Positions 8,974 through 18,592 of a stretch of 64,000 nucleotides of DNA are shown here, one piece after another. The notes beneath the pieces are model-generated. The model was not told the origin of the DNA, did no database searches, and saw nothing but the letters and a program-made list of their open reading frames with translations. How positions within the stretch are numbered: the stretch's first letter is position 1; every line of letters begins with the position of its first letter. The position numbers and the translations under genes were made by a program. This DNA comes from Vaginella massiliensis (GTDB lineage: Bacteria; Bacteroidota; Bacteroidia; Flavobacteriales; Weeksellaceae): positions 556,920-620,919 of the forward strand of contig NZ_LT593746.1 of NCBI RefSeq assembly GCF_900089075.1, written 5' to 3'.

Positions 8974-9019
8974 TTTATTTTCTTTGTTAAATGCTTGTTA
9001 TTTAAGTGTTTTTGGTGAT

Positions 9020-9035
9020 TGTTCCACGTGAAACA
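9020..9035. promoter_or_regulatory. parS-like ParB binding site
   Basis: The 16-mer TGTTCCACGTGAAACA differs at one base from the near-universal chromosomal parS palindrome TGTTTCACGTGAAACA. It lies in the 65-bp gap between ybeY and mnmG, which has no other function visible. ParB nucleates on such sites and spreads to organise origin segregation. The only other CACGTG cores with extended similarity in the window (in atpD and ribF) are poorer matches inside genes. Confidence 0.75.
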
Positions 9036-9038
9036 ATT

Positions 9039-9458
9039 TTAATTAATCAGCTCTAACCGTGAAAGGTAAAAGTCTTCCATTTTGGTCATTTCTTGTTTTT
9101 CGTCTTCTTCTTTGTCTTTGTATCCAGCAAAGTGCAAAATGCCATGAATCATGACTCGAGCTAATTCGTTTTCGAACGAAACCTGATGAGTTTTGGCATT
9201 GTCTATAATGCGCGTAATGCTGATAAAAATATCTCCGTTGAGCTCGTATTCGTCAGAATTATCGAAACCAATAACATCGGTATAATAATCGTGGTCGAGG
9301 TATTGCCGGTTGATGTTCAGCAGGTAATCGTCGTCACAAAAAATATAGTTGAGTTCTCCAATGGTTTTGCCTTCGTTTTTCATACTGTCGATAATCCAAT
9401 CGATCAAGTTGTTGGCTTGTTTTATTTCGAAGTCTGTCTCGTAAAAAAATTCTATCAT
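9039..9458 (-). CDS. ybeY: Endoribonuclease YbeY
   Basis: This 139-residue single-domain protein carries the UPF0054 signature HGILHFAGYKD (105-115). Two zinc-ligand histidines (H105, H109) are present, but the third position, His in E. coli, is Asp115. From memory this KD variant is usual in Bacteroidota and is not a sign of decay. YbeY takes part in 16S rRNA 3' maturation and ribosome quality control. It is downstream of the patatin gene with a 4-bp gap, so the two are probably one transcript. Confidence 0.93.
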   Translation of the reverse strand: MIEFFYETDFEIKQANNLIDWIIDSMKNEGKTIGELNYIFCDDDYLLNINRQYLDHDYYTDVIGFDNSDEYELNGDIFISITRIIDNAKTHQVSFENELARVMIHGILHFAGYKDKEEDEKQEMTKMEDFYLSRLELIN

Positions 9459-9462
9459 TGTC

Positions 9463-11646
9463 TTAAAACCAAAATCCTAAACTTACATTAAATAATCCTT
9501 TGTTGGTTTGGGGCGAATAAGCCCAGTAACCGTTGATTGGTCCCAATGGACTGTCGTACCCATACGAAATTCCGTAACCGCTGTATTGGTATTTCAAGAA
9601 ATTTATATCATCGAGTTGTTGTTCTACATTGGCGACATTGGCAAACAGATTCAGGTAATGATTGCGTAATATTTTAGCTTGCAAACCAACACCAGCAGTA
9701 AACATATTATCACCCACAACCGACCCAAAAGGTAGTCCGTAAAACTTTGTATAATTAATGAAACTCTGTTCTACATAACCGCCTAAGGTGTATTTCTGAA
9801 CGTTTGAAATTTTATCGTTGAAAAAGGTTCCAAAGTTAGCAGTAAATCTGAAACTTAAGAAATTATTGATGGGTAAATTTGTCTCCACTCTCGTTTTGAG
9901 CTGTGTGTGATTTTCGAACTCTTCTGCGTCAGAATCTACAAAATAAGCAAACATCGCTTCGAGTTTTGTTCCTGTTTGGGCATAATTCGGGTTGTTGCGA
10001 TTGTCAACTGTAAAATAAGCATAGGCTTTATAGAAGTTCGCATCTTCTTTTCGCTTGAAAAAACTGCTTTGTTCGTCAATATAATTTCGGGTAGAAAAGT
10101 TGAGGTATTGATGTTCTAGCCCCACACCCATTGCATATTTTTCGCGCAGGGTCGATTGCATATAGACTCTATTCACGTAGTTTTTGAAATCATAATTAAC
10201 CTCTGTATTGTCGGTTTCGGAAATCGGAATTCCGTAATCGAAGTTGTGCATAAAGGCGCTAATTCCAAAACTCGGCAGGTAACCATTGTCTATAAAAAAA
10301 TTGATATTGTATCGAAAAAAATCACCAAAAACGAAATCGGTCGAGAGGTTGGTATTTTTGAACAAGAAGTTTTTTGAGGTGAAATTCACCAGCAAACCCG
10401 TCTTGAAAAGATCGTCGTAATGAAGACCAAATTTCAAAAACTGACGGTTACGATTTTCGGTAAACGCCAAAGATAAATTGTAGTGGTCGTCTTTGTCTTT
10501 TTCTATCCGATACGTAATGTTCGAGAAATTTCCTGTTGCGTACAACTGATTCACCCCAGTCAGAATGCGCTCGTAATTCAACAATTCTGGCGGTTTTATA
10601 CCGAATCGAGCTTTGATATAAGCATCGGTAAACTTTTCTAATCCGCTTGTTTTTACATCGCGTATCAAGATGTAATCGTTGTTGTAAATACTGTTTCGTT
10701 TGTTGTCTGTTGCATTTTGCAGTTTTGCAATCTCTATCAGCTCTTCAAATTTTTCTTCTCCCGCTTCGATTCCTTTCTGATAAATGGGCATAAACTCCGA
10801 AAAACTCGTAACGGTATATTGCGAAATGTCAGGTCTAATGATAAGATCGGCAAGTTTTTTTTGCTCCGTAGAGTTTTTTACAATATTGAACGAGATAATT
10901 TGTTGGATGATATCTACCGCCGAATTCACGAGTTCTTTTGGTCGTAATTCTCCTTCTTCTACATCTACACCTATTATATAATCGGCACCCATTTTTTTCA
11001 TTTCATCTGCTGGAAAATTGTTGAGAACCCCGCCATCAATATATACTCGATTGTTGATTTCTACGGGTTTTATAAGCGAAGGATAAGCCGCGCTTGCTAG
11101 TATCACTTGTGGCAAATAGCCTGATCGAAAAACTTTTGCTTCTCCCGTTTCGATATCGGTTGCAACACAAAAGAAAGGAGTAGGAAGCTTGTTGAAATCC
11201 TCTGTCTGATGAACATTTCTTAGCAGATACGAAAGCAAATCTAATGGTCCTTGTCCCGAAGAAATCGCTTGCGGAATTCTAATTTTGAAATTGTTGAACG
11301 GAAGCTCGAGAATGTATTTCTCCTGAAAAGTTTTATTGAAAAAAGGAATGTCTTTTCGATTCTTGTCATTGGTGAGCACATTGTTAACATCGAGGTTGTT
11401 GATGATTTGCATCATATCATCGGGCGTATAACCAGCGGCGTACAGTCCTCCGATCACCGCACCCATACTTGTACCACCGATATAATCGATTTTCACTCCT
11501 GCTTCTTCAATTTTTTTTAATGCTCCAATGTGTGCATAACCTTTTGCACCGCCACCACTCAGTACTACACCAACCTTCTTTTTTTGCTGAGCATAAGTCG
11601 TGAATGGAAGCGTAAAAGCGAGAATTGCAATAAGAAACTTTACCAT
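9463..11646 (-). CDS. Patatin-like phospholipase fused to an outer membrane beta-barrel
   Basis: I place the start at the ATG at 11646, giving 727 residues with a clear Sec signal peptide (VKFLIAILAFTLPFTTYA). The upstream in-frame extension to 11751 would overlap the murF-alr stop region and bury the signal. The patatin domain (about 24-220) has the oxyanion motif GGGAKG (31-36), nucleophile Ser60 in GTSMG and a DGG motif. A POTRA-like linker follows, then a C-terminal Omp85/BamA-type barrel from about 400 ending in an aromatic residue (SLGFWF). This is the type Vd (PlpD-like) secretion layout, in which the lipase may be displayed at the surface or kept in the periplasm. Confidence 0.88.
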   Translation of the reverse strand: MVKFLIAILAFTLPFTTYAQQKKKVGVVLSGGGAKGYAHIGALKKIEEAGVKIDYIGGTSMGAVIGGLYAAGYTPDDMMQIINNLDVNNVLTNDKNRKDIPFFNKTFQEKYILELPFNNFKIRIPQAISSGQGPLDLLSYLLRNVHQTEDFNKLPTPFFCVATDIETGEAKVFRSGYLPQVILASAAYPSLIKPVEINNRVYIDGGVLNNFPADEMKKMGADYIIGVDVEEGELRPKELVNSAVDIIQQIISFNIVKNSTEQKKLADLIIRPDISQYTVTSFSEFMPIYQKGIEAGEEKFEELIEIAKLQNATDNKRNSIYNNDYILIRDVKTSGLEKFTDAYIKARFGIKPPELLNYERILTGVNQLYATGNFSNITYRIEKDKDDHYNLSLAFTENRNRQFLKFGLHYDDLFKTGLLVNFTSKNFLFKNTNLSTDFVFGDFFRYNINFFIDNGYLPSFGISAFMHNFDYGIPISETDNTEVNYDFKNYVNRVYMQSTLREKYAMGVGLEHQYLNFSTRNYIDEQSSFFKRKEDANFYKAYAYFTVDNRNNPNYAQTGTKLEAMFAYFVDSDAEEFENHTQLKTRVETNLPINNFLSFRFTANFGTFFNDKISNVQKYTLGGYVEQSFINYTKFYGLPFGSVVGDNMFTAGVGLQAKILRNHYLNLFANVANVEQQLDDINFLKYQYSGYGISYGYDSPLGPINGYWAYSPQTNKGLFNVSLGFWF

Positions 11647-11722
11647 TTCACTATAGAATTTGCGAATAAAGATACTACGGAAAACGAAAAGCTTGGCGTT
11701 GATTTTCAGATTTAAGAAAAAA

Positions 11723-14197
11723 TTATTCTTTGTAATAGATTCGTTGCACACGCGTAGAAATCGACGTCAAAACTTCGTAAGGAATCGTTTGTAACCAGTT
11801 TGCATACTGCGATAAGGAAGGATTTTCGCCAAAGATAATGACTTCGTCTCCTTCTTTGCAATCGATATCCGTTACATCAACCATCATCATATCCATACAA
11901 ATCGTGCCAACTACCGTCGCCAAATGCCCATGGATGTTGACCTTGGAATTTCCGTTGCCTAAGGTTCTTCGAATTCCGTCTGCATAGCCAACGGGCAAAG
12001 TTGCAATACGAGCATGCCGTTTTGCCTGGTATCGTCGTCCGTAGCTTACCGATTCTCCTGCCTCGATTTCATTGATTTGCGAAATCACGGTTTTGAATTG
12101 TACCGTTGGTTTCAATCGGTTCATAAAATCTTTGTATTCACTGTAACCGTACATTCCGATGCCTAATCGAACCATGTCGTACTGATGCTCTGGATAGGCA
12201 ACGATGCCCGGCGAATTTAGGACGTGCTTGATGGGGCGGTACGCCATCTGCTCTACAAAATAATCGTACGATTTATTGAACACCGCTATTTGTTGGCGTA
12301 CAAAGTCTTGTTCTTCTGGCATATCTGCCGTTGCCAAATGACTGAAAATCGAGCGTACATATACGAGATTGGTGCTTTTCAACAAAGCGATAATTTCATC
12401 TAATTGTTCGGGCTTGAATCCTAACCGATTCATCCCAGTTTCTATTTTCAGATGAATGGGATAAGGTTCGGATATCTGTTTTTCTTGTAATTTTTGTAAA
12501 AATAATTTCAGGACTCGCACCGTATAAATTTCAGGTTCTAGCGCATAATTGATTACCGTAGAGTAGGAATGTTGCTCGGGATTCATGACTACAATCGGAG
12601 TCAAAATTCCGGCTTTTCGCAATTCTTTTCCTTCATCTGCAATGGCAACGCCCAAGTAATCTACATTGAGTTGTTGCAAAGCATTGGCAATTTCGAAACT
12701 TCCTGTACCATAACTATTTGCCTTTACCATGCACATGAGTTTGGTCGATGGCTTCAGAAGAGATCGATAGGTTTGGATGTTGTGGCGAAGGTTTTCGAGG
12801 TTGATTTCCAGAACGGTGTCATGGGTTCTTTTTTCGAGCTGTTCCGATATTTTTTCCAATTCAAACTTTCGAGAACCTTTCAACAAGATGACCTCGTGGT
12901 CTACATTCTCTTGTCTCAGTTGCGCTATGAAATCGGCTGTTGTGGCATAGGCTCTTACGTAAGATTTGAACAAGTTTTGGTAATTCGAAATTTTCTCACC
13001 AATCAAAACTATCTCTGCGAAATGATACGAGTTTACTAAGTTCGCCGTGAGGTTATACAATTCATCATCATTCAGTTGCGATTGCAAAATGTCGGTCAGC
13101 ACCAGTACTTTACGTTCTCGCGCTTGTTGAGCCAAGGTGTCTAGAGCATTTTTCAGGGAGACGAGGTCGCTGTTGAAACTGTCGTTGATGATGATGCTAT
13201 TATTCACGCCCTCTTTTATCTCCAAACGCATTTCTATTGGCAAAAGCTCTCCAAATCTTGCAATATAATTTTCTAAGTTTAAGTTTAAGGAAATGATTGT
13301 AGCACAGCAGATTAATGCATTTTGTACCGAAGCAAAATCAGAAAAAGGAATAATTATGTTAAATAGTTTCCCGCTGTATTGGAGTTCGATCGAAGCTTTG
13401 CCATGAAATAGCTGATAGTCGAGCAGTTGAATGCTGGCATTGGCAGACCGCCCGAAGGTTATTTTTGATTTTTGTTGAAAAATTTCGTTTTCCGCAATCA
13501 AGCCTGTTACAATTTCATCATCGGCATCGAAAATGATTTTTTCTGCTTGTGCCAACAAAATGAGTTTTTCTTGGGCTAGGGAAGTGGTATTGATAAAGTT
13601 TTCTGAATGAGCCGATCCGATGTTGGAAAGAATCGCAATTGCGGGCTGAATGATTTCGGCGAGGGTTTGCATTTCTCCTTGCTCGGAAATTCCGGCTTCG
13701 AAAATTCCCAGCTCTTGGTTTTCATCCATCAACAAAACCGAAATCGGGACGCCCAATTGTGAGTTGTAACTTTTGGGACTGCGAACGATTTTAAAATCTT
13801 CCCACAACAATTGATACAACCATTCTTTAATCACGGTTTTACCGTTGCTTCCGGTAATTCCGATCACAGGATAATGAAATTGTTGTCGGTGATGTTTTGC
13901 CATAGTCTGAATCGCTTTCAGGCTGTCGTCGACCACGATATAGTTGGCAGCTGCAAAGCTATTTGTAGGCATTTCGGATACCAAGAAATTCCGAATACCT
14001 TTGTTATAGGCGTCTTCTAGGTACATTAGACCCGATTTTTGTATTCCTTGCAAAGCAATGAAGAGTCCGTGCGTTGGAATCACAATGGTTCGCGTATCGA
14101 AATAATATTCTTCTATTTCAACCTGTGGATTCCCCAGAAGTCGACCTTCAACAAGTTCAGCTATTTGTTGAAGAGTGTAATTGGTTTTGGTTTTCAT
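11723..14197 (-). CDS. Bifunctional UDP-MurNAc-tripeptide:D-Ala-D-Ala ligase / alanine racemase
   Basis: The 824-residue protein joins MurF (about 1-450) to alanine racemase (about 455-824). The Mur ligase P-loop GSNGKT is at 116-121. In the racemase half, the PLP lysine is K492 in [11 protein letters not shown], and the catalytic tyrosine region SVSYGRRYQ and the GYADGIRR loop are present. One polypeptide therefore makes D-Ala and adds D-Ala-D-Ala to the cytoplasmic peptidoglycan precursor. This fusion is characteristic of Bacteroidota. The first 41 bp overlap the end of thymidine kinase in another frame. The start at 14197 gives the normal MurF N-terminus. Confidence 0.95.
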   Translation of the reverse strand: MKTKTNYTLQQIAELVEGRLLGNPQVEIEEYYFDTRTIVIPTHGLFIALQGIQKSGLMYLEDAYNKGIRNFLVSEMPTNSFAAANYIVVDDSLKAIQTMAKHHRQQFHYPVIGITGSNGKTVIKEWLYQLLWEDFKIVRSPKSYNSQLGVPISVLLMDENQELGIFEAGISEQGEMQTLAEIIQPAIAILSNIGSAHSENFINTTSLAQEKLILLAQAEKIIFDADDEIVTGLIAENEIFQQKSKITFGRSANASIQLLDYQLFHGKASIELQYSGKLFNIIIPFSDFASVQNALICCATIISLNLNLENYIARFGELLPIEMRLEIKEGVNNSIIINDSFNSDLVSLKNALDTLAQQARERKVLVLTDILQSQLNDDELYNLTANLVNSYHFAEIVLIGEKISNYQNLFKSYVRAYATTADFIAQLRQENVDHEVILLKGSRKFELEKISEQLEKRTHDTVLEINLENLRHNIQTYRSLLKPSTKLMCMVKANSYGTGSFEIANALQQLNVDYLGVAIADEGKELRKAGILTPIVVMNPEQHSYSTVINYALEPEIYTVRVLKLFLQKLQEKQISEPYPIHLKIETGMNRLGFKPEQLDEIIALLKSTNLVYVRSIFSHLATADMPEEQDFVRQQIAVFNKSYDYFVEQMAYRPIKHVLNSPGIVAYPEHQYDMVRLGIGMYGYSEYKDFMNRLKPTVQFKTVISQINEIEAGESVSYGRRYQAKRHARIATLPVGYADGIRRTLGNGNSKVNIHGHLATVVGTICMDMMMVDVTDIDCKEGDEVIIFGENPSLSQYANWLQTIPYEVLTSISTRVQRIYYKE

Positions 14198-14783
14198 TTT
14201 CTATTTCTTCCCAAAAAGCTTGTCTACTCAATGGTTCATATTCTGATACTTCGCCCAACTCAACCAATTTATCGCTTTTTATTTTTCGGTGCGAATAATG
14301 AGCCAAGTTACCTGTTTTTACGCAAATTGCGTGAACTTTGGTTACATATTCTGCTGTCGCCATCAGGTAAGGCATGGGACCAAAAGGGCGACCTTTGAAG
14401 TCCATATCGAGACCAGCAATGATGACTCTTTTACCCTGATTCGCCAATTGATTGGCTACTTCTACAATCCCATTGTCGAAGAACTGTGCTTCGTCGATAC
14501 CTACCACATCACAATCGTCGGCAAGGATCAAGATATTGGCAGAAGATTCTACTGGTGTACTCGAAATGGAGTTTTTGTTGTGCGATACCACTTCGGATTC
14601 GTCGTAGCGTGTATCGATGGCAGGTTTGAATATTTCGGTTTTCTGTTTGGCAAATTGAGCGCGTTTCAAGCGACGAATAAGTTCCTCTGTCTTACCCGAA
14701 AACATAGATCCACAGATGATTTCTATCCAACCAGCGTGTTGATGATGATTTACGGTATTCTCGAGAAACATGTATTTATTCAA
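14157..14783 (-). CDS. tdk: Thymidine kinase
   Basis: The 208-residue type II thymidine kinase has a P-loop GSMFSGKT (25-32), the DEAQFF Walker B motif and a [12 protein letters not shown] lasso segment. The last part (AVCVKTG-like: [16 protein letters not shown]) lacks the full CxxC zinc pair of some family members. It phosphorylates thymidine in the salvage pathway. The gene's end overlaps the murF-alr start, so translation may be coupled. The start at 14783 gives an N-terminal extension of about 17 residues before the core. Confidence 0.93.
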   Translation of the reverse strand: MNKYMFLENTVNHHQHAGWIEIICGSMFSGKTEELIRRLKRAQFAKQKTEIFKPAIDTRYDESEVVSHNKNSISSTPVESSANILILADDCDVVGIDEAQFFDNGIVEVANQLANQGKRVIIAGLDMDFKGRPFGPMPYLMATAEYVTKVHAICVKTGNLAHYSHRKIKSDKLVELGEVSEYEPLSRQAFWEEIENENQNQLHSSTNS

Positions 14784-14934
14784 TTTGATATGGTGTGTAA
14801 AGTTAAGGAATAAAACAATGAATAATTATTTTTATTAAAAACGAAAGTTTGAATAATTACTTAAATCTTTGATTATCTTTACGCATAATTTTTTCTACTA
14901 TTGTATAAATATCAGAAAACGATATTAAATAATT

Positions 14935-16371
14935 ATGTATAAAAAAAGAAATTGGTTCATACATTATCTATTGCGAGCCTATGACTTGAGTTGTTTGGTC
15001 ATTTTCTTTTTTGTTTTTTTACATTTACAATACAAATATTTCTATCCAAAGGAACATTTACCGCTTTTAGACTTTCCAGATTTGCAAGATTTGGTGGTAA
15101 AGCATTACAAAGCGCTCATTTTGCTGATTGTTTCTTGGTTTTTTATTGCTAAAAATGGCAAATTGTACCACAACATTTTTCAGTCGAAATTTATCACCAT
15201 CGTCAAGCGAATAAGTAGCCAAATCTTCTATTTTTCTATCATTCTTTTTGCTATTTCTGGACTCAAAGAGTATGATTTGTTTCACTATCGATTGAGTATT
15301 GCCTTTGCCATTGTGATGTTTACGATGATGATTGCGAGCCGGTTCTTTTTGTTTTTCTTCTACAGAGAACGGCATCTGAAAGGGAAAGATCTTACCAATG
15401 TTTTGATTATCGATACCAACATCAATACCCCAAAATTTATCGAAATCATCAAAGGGCGAAAAGAATTGGGCTTCCATCTGGTAAATCACCTCGAATCTGC
15501 CGAACAATTTGGTAAAAACCGCGATAAAGGTCTTATGGTAGAGGACGTTGACTTTGAACAATATTTGGCAGATCGAGCAATCCGAAGAATTTTTATATCG
15601 CAATTTGGTAATATTAATAAAGAATTTTACAAACCCATTTACGACATCGCAGAAAAACTGCACATCGAGATCAGTTATATCCCATATTCTATCTACAACA
15701 ATTTCACCAATCTGAACATAGAATACATCGACACCTTGCCTATATTAGAAATCAGAAGGTTTCCTTTAGATCTTGTGCATAATCAATTGATTAAAACCCT
15801 TTTCGACAAGGTTTTTGCTCTTTTTGTATGTGTTTCTGTTCTGAGCTGGCTGATTCCAATCATTGGACTTCTCATCTATTTCGATTCCAAAGGACCAATC
15901 TTTTTTGTTCAGAAAAGAAATGGATTGAACGGACAAGAATTTGGCTGTATCAAATTCAGAACGATGCGAGAAACCAAGCTGAATTCTATAAAAGCTACGG
16001 TACGAAATGACGATCGGATTACCAGAATCGGAAATTTTTTGCGCAAGACATCCTTAGACGAAACGCCACAATTTATCAATGTTTTATTGGGCGATATGTC
16101 TATCGTGGGACCAAGACCGCACATGATTTCTCAAGACTCTTATTACAAAGAAATCATCGAGCGTTACAACCTTCGACACTATGTAAAACCTGGCATTACA
16201 GGACTGTCGCAGGTGAAAGGGCATAGAGGAGCCATAGATTGTGATGCCGATATGGAAAAACGAATCATCACCGATATTTACTATGTAAGAAATTGGTCTT
16301 TCTTACTCGATATCCAAATTATTTACCTTACGATAATGTTGGTAATCAAAGGGGATGAGAATGCAATTTAG
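14935..16371 (+). CDS. Undecaprenyl-phosphate sugar phosphotransferase (WcaJ/WbaP type)
   Basis: The 478-residue protein has four or five N-terminal membrane helices, a CoA-binding-like middle domain (about 150-240), one further helix and a C-terminal bacterial sugar transferase domain with KFRTM, LRKTSLDETPQFINVL, GDMSIVGPRP and PGITGLSQV. These motifs define polyisoprenyl-phosphate hexose-1-phosphate transferases, which start repeat-unit synthesis for O-antigen, capsule or exopolysaccharide at the inner membrane. It opens the polysaccharide locus. Its last 26 bp overlap the end of the facing O-antigen ligase gene. Confidence 0.92.
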   Translation: MYKKRNWFIHYLLRAYDLSCLVIFFFVFLHLQYKYFYPKEHLPLLDFPDLQDLVVKHYKALILLIVSWFFIAKNGKLYHNIFQSKFITIVKRISSQIFYFSIILFAISGLKEYDLFHYRLSIAFAIVMFTMMIASRFFLFFFYRERHLKGKDLTNVLIIDTNINTPKFIEIIKGRKELGFHLVNHLESAEQFGKNRDKGLMVEDVDFEQYLADRAIRRIFISQFGNINKEFYKPIYDIAEKLHIEISYIPYSIYNNFTNLNIEYIDTLPILEIRRFPLDLVHNQLIKTLFDKVFALFVCVSVLSWLIPIIGLLIYFDSKGPIFFVQKRNGLNGQEFGCIKFRTMRETKLNSIKATVRNDDRITRIGNFLRKTSLDETPQFINVLLGDMSIVGPRPHMISQDSYYKEIIERYNLRHYVKPGITGLSQVKGHRGAIDCDADMEKRIITDIYYVRNWSFLLDIQIIYLTIMLVIKGDENAI

Positions 16372-17587
16372 TTGAGTTGAGTTGTGATAATAGGCAACAA
16401 AACACCATGATGAAGACAATACCTCTTTGCCTGCTCAAAGGGGATTCTGTAACAAAAAAACTCGCCATCAATATTGAAAAGGCCAGGGCATAGAAGTCCC
16501 GATTTCGGATGGCAACGTAAAAACTATTGGCGACCATCAGGCATAAGATTATCAATCCCAAAACACCCAACTCAGCCGTAGTTTGTGCATATTGATTGTG
16601 GAAATTCAGGTCCCAATAATACTCGTCTAAATCTTGTTTTTTTTGTTTTTGGGTAAGAAAGTCCTGCGCAGCATTCAGTCCGAAACCTTTCCAAAAGATA
16701 GGATATTCCTTTTGTAACTCGAACAGCAATCGCAACTGATAAATCCTGAAACTGCTTCCGTTGAAATACGAATTACGATTAAACTCTGCCTGATGCCAAG
16801 CATTGTATAGCGAGATATTTTCTATTCCGTTTTCGATAATCTCGTTTTCTTTCACATCTCGCAACTCGTTCTGAAAACGATTGTAGACATATCCGCCAGA
16901 AGAAACTAAGAGCAATGCGCCAACAAACAGCGACGCTATAATTTTTCGATTCGTCAGTTTTCGCAGATTCATTAAACCATAAATTCCAATGACAAAAAAG
17001 GTGACGATGACCATATTTTTTGATGAAAGTAAAATCAAGGAAACAAATAAAATCACCAAACAAGCCCAATCTTGCGGTCGTTTCTCGGAGCGAATGACAA
17101 GAAAAATAAAAGCCATTGCCACAAAGACCGATACATAGATGGCATTCACTTTCAGGCTTACCAAATCATGGTAAAAGAACCAATGCGTAGAACCCGTGAC
17201 CAAGAAATTGTAAAAAGCAAACCCTAGCATTACCGCCATGTAAGCTGTAATGCCATAAGCGTATAACGTAAAAATAGAATCGCGTTGCTTTTGGTTGAAC
17301 ATCGGAATAAAACTAAAAATCACAGGTATAATAAACATGGGCAAAATTTTACCAATTGCTTTTGTACTGATCTCTGGAGCGTAACTCCAAAAGACCGATA
17401 AGCAACTCCAAAAGAACAATGCTAAAAGCAAAAAATAAGTCCAATTAAACTTAAATTTCAAATCCTTATAATTCAACACAACCGCAACGATCAATAAAAC
17501 CAGCGCTACGCTGTTGAATGCGAACGGCAAAGGTAAAGTTAAAAGAAGTGCAGCAATAGAAATAGTGAGTAATTGTATCTTCGTCAT
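16346..17587 (-). CDS. O-antigen ligase / Wzy-like polymerase family membrane protein
   Basis: The 413-residue protein has about ten hydrophobic helices and a long external loop near residues 225-330 containing YNAWHQAEFNRNSYFNG and FWKGFGLNAAQDF, followed by the conserved HNQYAQTTAELGVLG segment. That layout fits the Wzy_C/O-antigen ligase family, which either polymerises repeat units or joins them to lipid A-core in the periplasm. A second family member lies at 20862-22091, so one may be the polymerase and the other the ligase. Sequence alone does not say which. Confidence 0.82.
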   Translation of the reverse strand: MTKIQLLTISIAALLLTLPLPFAFNSVALVLLIVAVVLNYKDLKFKFNWTYFLLLALFFWSCLSVFWSYAPEISTKAIGKILPMFIIPVIFSFIPMFNQKQRDSIFTLYAYGITAYMAVMLGFAFYNFLVTGSTHWFFYHDLVSLKVNAIYVSVFVAMAFIFLVIRSEKRPQDWACLVILFVSLILLSSKNMVIVTFFVIGIYGLMNLRKLTNRKIIASLFVGALLLVSSGGYVYNRFQNELRDVKENEIIENGIENISLYNAWHQAEFNRNSYFNGSSFRIYQLRLLFELQKEYPIFWKGFGLNAAQDFLTQKQKKQDLDEYYWDLNFHNQYAQTTAELGVLGLIILCLMVANSFYVAIRNRDFYALAFSILMASFFVTESPLSRQRGIVFIMVFCCLLSQLNSTKLHSHPL

Positions 17588-17721
17588 ATTTTGTTATCTG
17601 AGGTGAAAGGTAAAAAATGATTATTTAAAATCTTAAAAAAACATTAAAATTATATAAAGATTCGGGATATTCTAACTAAATTTAGGCTGAATTAACATAT
17701 GATGTGTATAAAACGAGAATT

Positions 17722-18498
17722 ATGATAAACTTTGAGTATCTAGAGAATAATTTAGATGAGTTGAGACTGAAATATCTTACAGCAAAACCATATCCTCATT
17801 TGATAATCGATGATTTTTGTGATGTAGAAAAATTAGAAAAAGCCTACGCAAGCATTCCAGAATTGGAGAACAAGAGTAGAGATTATGCTTTTGCCAACAA
17901 CAAATTCGAAAAATCGAATTATAAAGTTTTGGGGCCAGAGTTGGAAGAGTTGTACTATGATTTATCATCAGAAAGATTCAATAAAATATTGTCTTATATC
18001 GTAAACAAAGAAATATTTGTAGACCCAAAAAACCATGGAGGAGGCTTGCACCAAGGAAAGAAAAATAGCTTTCTAGACATGCATTTAGATTTTAATTATC
18101 ATCCGATCAATAAGAATTGGTATCGAGAATTGAATCTACTTTTGTACATGAACAAAGATTGGAAACGCGAATACAAAGGACATCTGAAGTTGGTTGATTT
18201 GCGTACAGAAGAAGCCGTTGAGGTGGAAGTTCCGTTCAACCGAATGATCATCCAACAGTGTGCACCTTATACGTTGCATGGTTATGATATGACCAACTTC
18301 CCAGAAGGAAATTACAGGACCTCTATTGCAACCTATGCTTATCAGGTTCATAAAACTCATATAGAAGAGCCTCGTACAACAGATTGGCATCCGAATGAAG
18401 ATGCTAGTTTCTTGAAAAAAGCTTTAGCAAAAAATTACAATACGCTGGTACAAACCAAGAACAAATTTTTCGGGTCAGGAACTGCAAAAAATCAATAA
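17722..18498 (+). CDS. 2-oxoglutarate/Fe(II)-dependent oxygenase-like protein
   Basis: I prefer the ATG at 17722 (258 residues); a GTG at 17704 would add six residues. The iron-binding triad is visible: HxD in FLDMHLDFNYHP, and the distal His in YTLHGYD, with the 2OG-binding Arg in GNYRTSIA. The protein is cytoplasmic and single-domain. Relatives in polysaccharide loci are thought to modify sugars or lipid precursors, but the substrate is unknown. It is transcribed alone, against its neighbours, and ends at its own strong terminator, so it may be a later insertion into the locus. Confidence 0.82.
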   Translation: MINFEYLENNLDELRLKYLTAKPYPHLIIDDFCDVEKLEKAYASIPELENKSRDYAFANNKFEKSNYKVLGPELEELYYDLSSERFNKILSYIVNKEIFVDPKNHGGGLHQGKKNSFLDMHLDFNYHPINKNWYRELNLLLYMNKDWKREYKGHLKLVDLRTEEAVEVEVPFNRMIIQQCAPYTLHGYDMTNFPEGNYRTSIATYAYQVHKTHIEEPRTTDWHPNEDASFLKKALAKNYNTLVQTKNKFFGSGTAKNQ

Positions 18499-18547
18499 CC
18501 ACAAGCAATACAAAGCAAATAGCTAGTTCATAAAGCTTTATTGCCGT

Positions 18548-18577
18548 GCTGAGGCTGACCAAAAGGACAGCCTCAGC
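18548..18577 (+). terminator. Rho-independent terminator of the 2OG oxygenase gene
   Basis: A perfect 10-bp GC-rich stem (GCTGAGGCTG with CAGCCTCAGC) encloses a 10-base loop and is followed by TTGTTTTATT. It could also slow transcription on the minus strand after the glycosyltransferase gene. Confidence 0.85.
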
Positions 18578-18592
18578 TTGTTTTATTCGTGC

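Noticed and set aside
11647-11751. 35-residue N-terminal extension of the patatin protein
   Set aside because: It would bury a clear signal peptide and overlap the end of murF-alr.
12569-13039. Long open frame antisense to murF-alr (156 codons) and similar frames antisense to metG, maeB and the Ig-like lipoprotein
   Set aside because: They have no recognisable motifs, lie wholly opposite strongly conserved genes, and are explained by codon bias of the sense gene.
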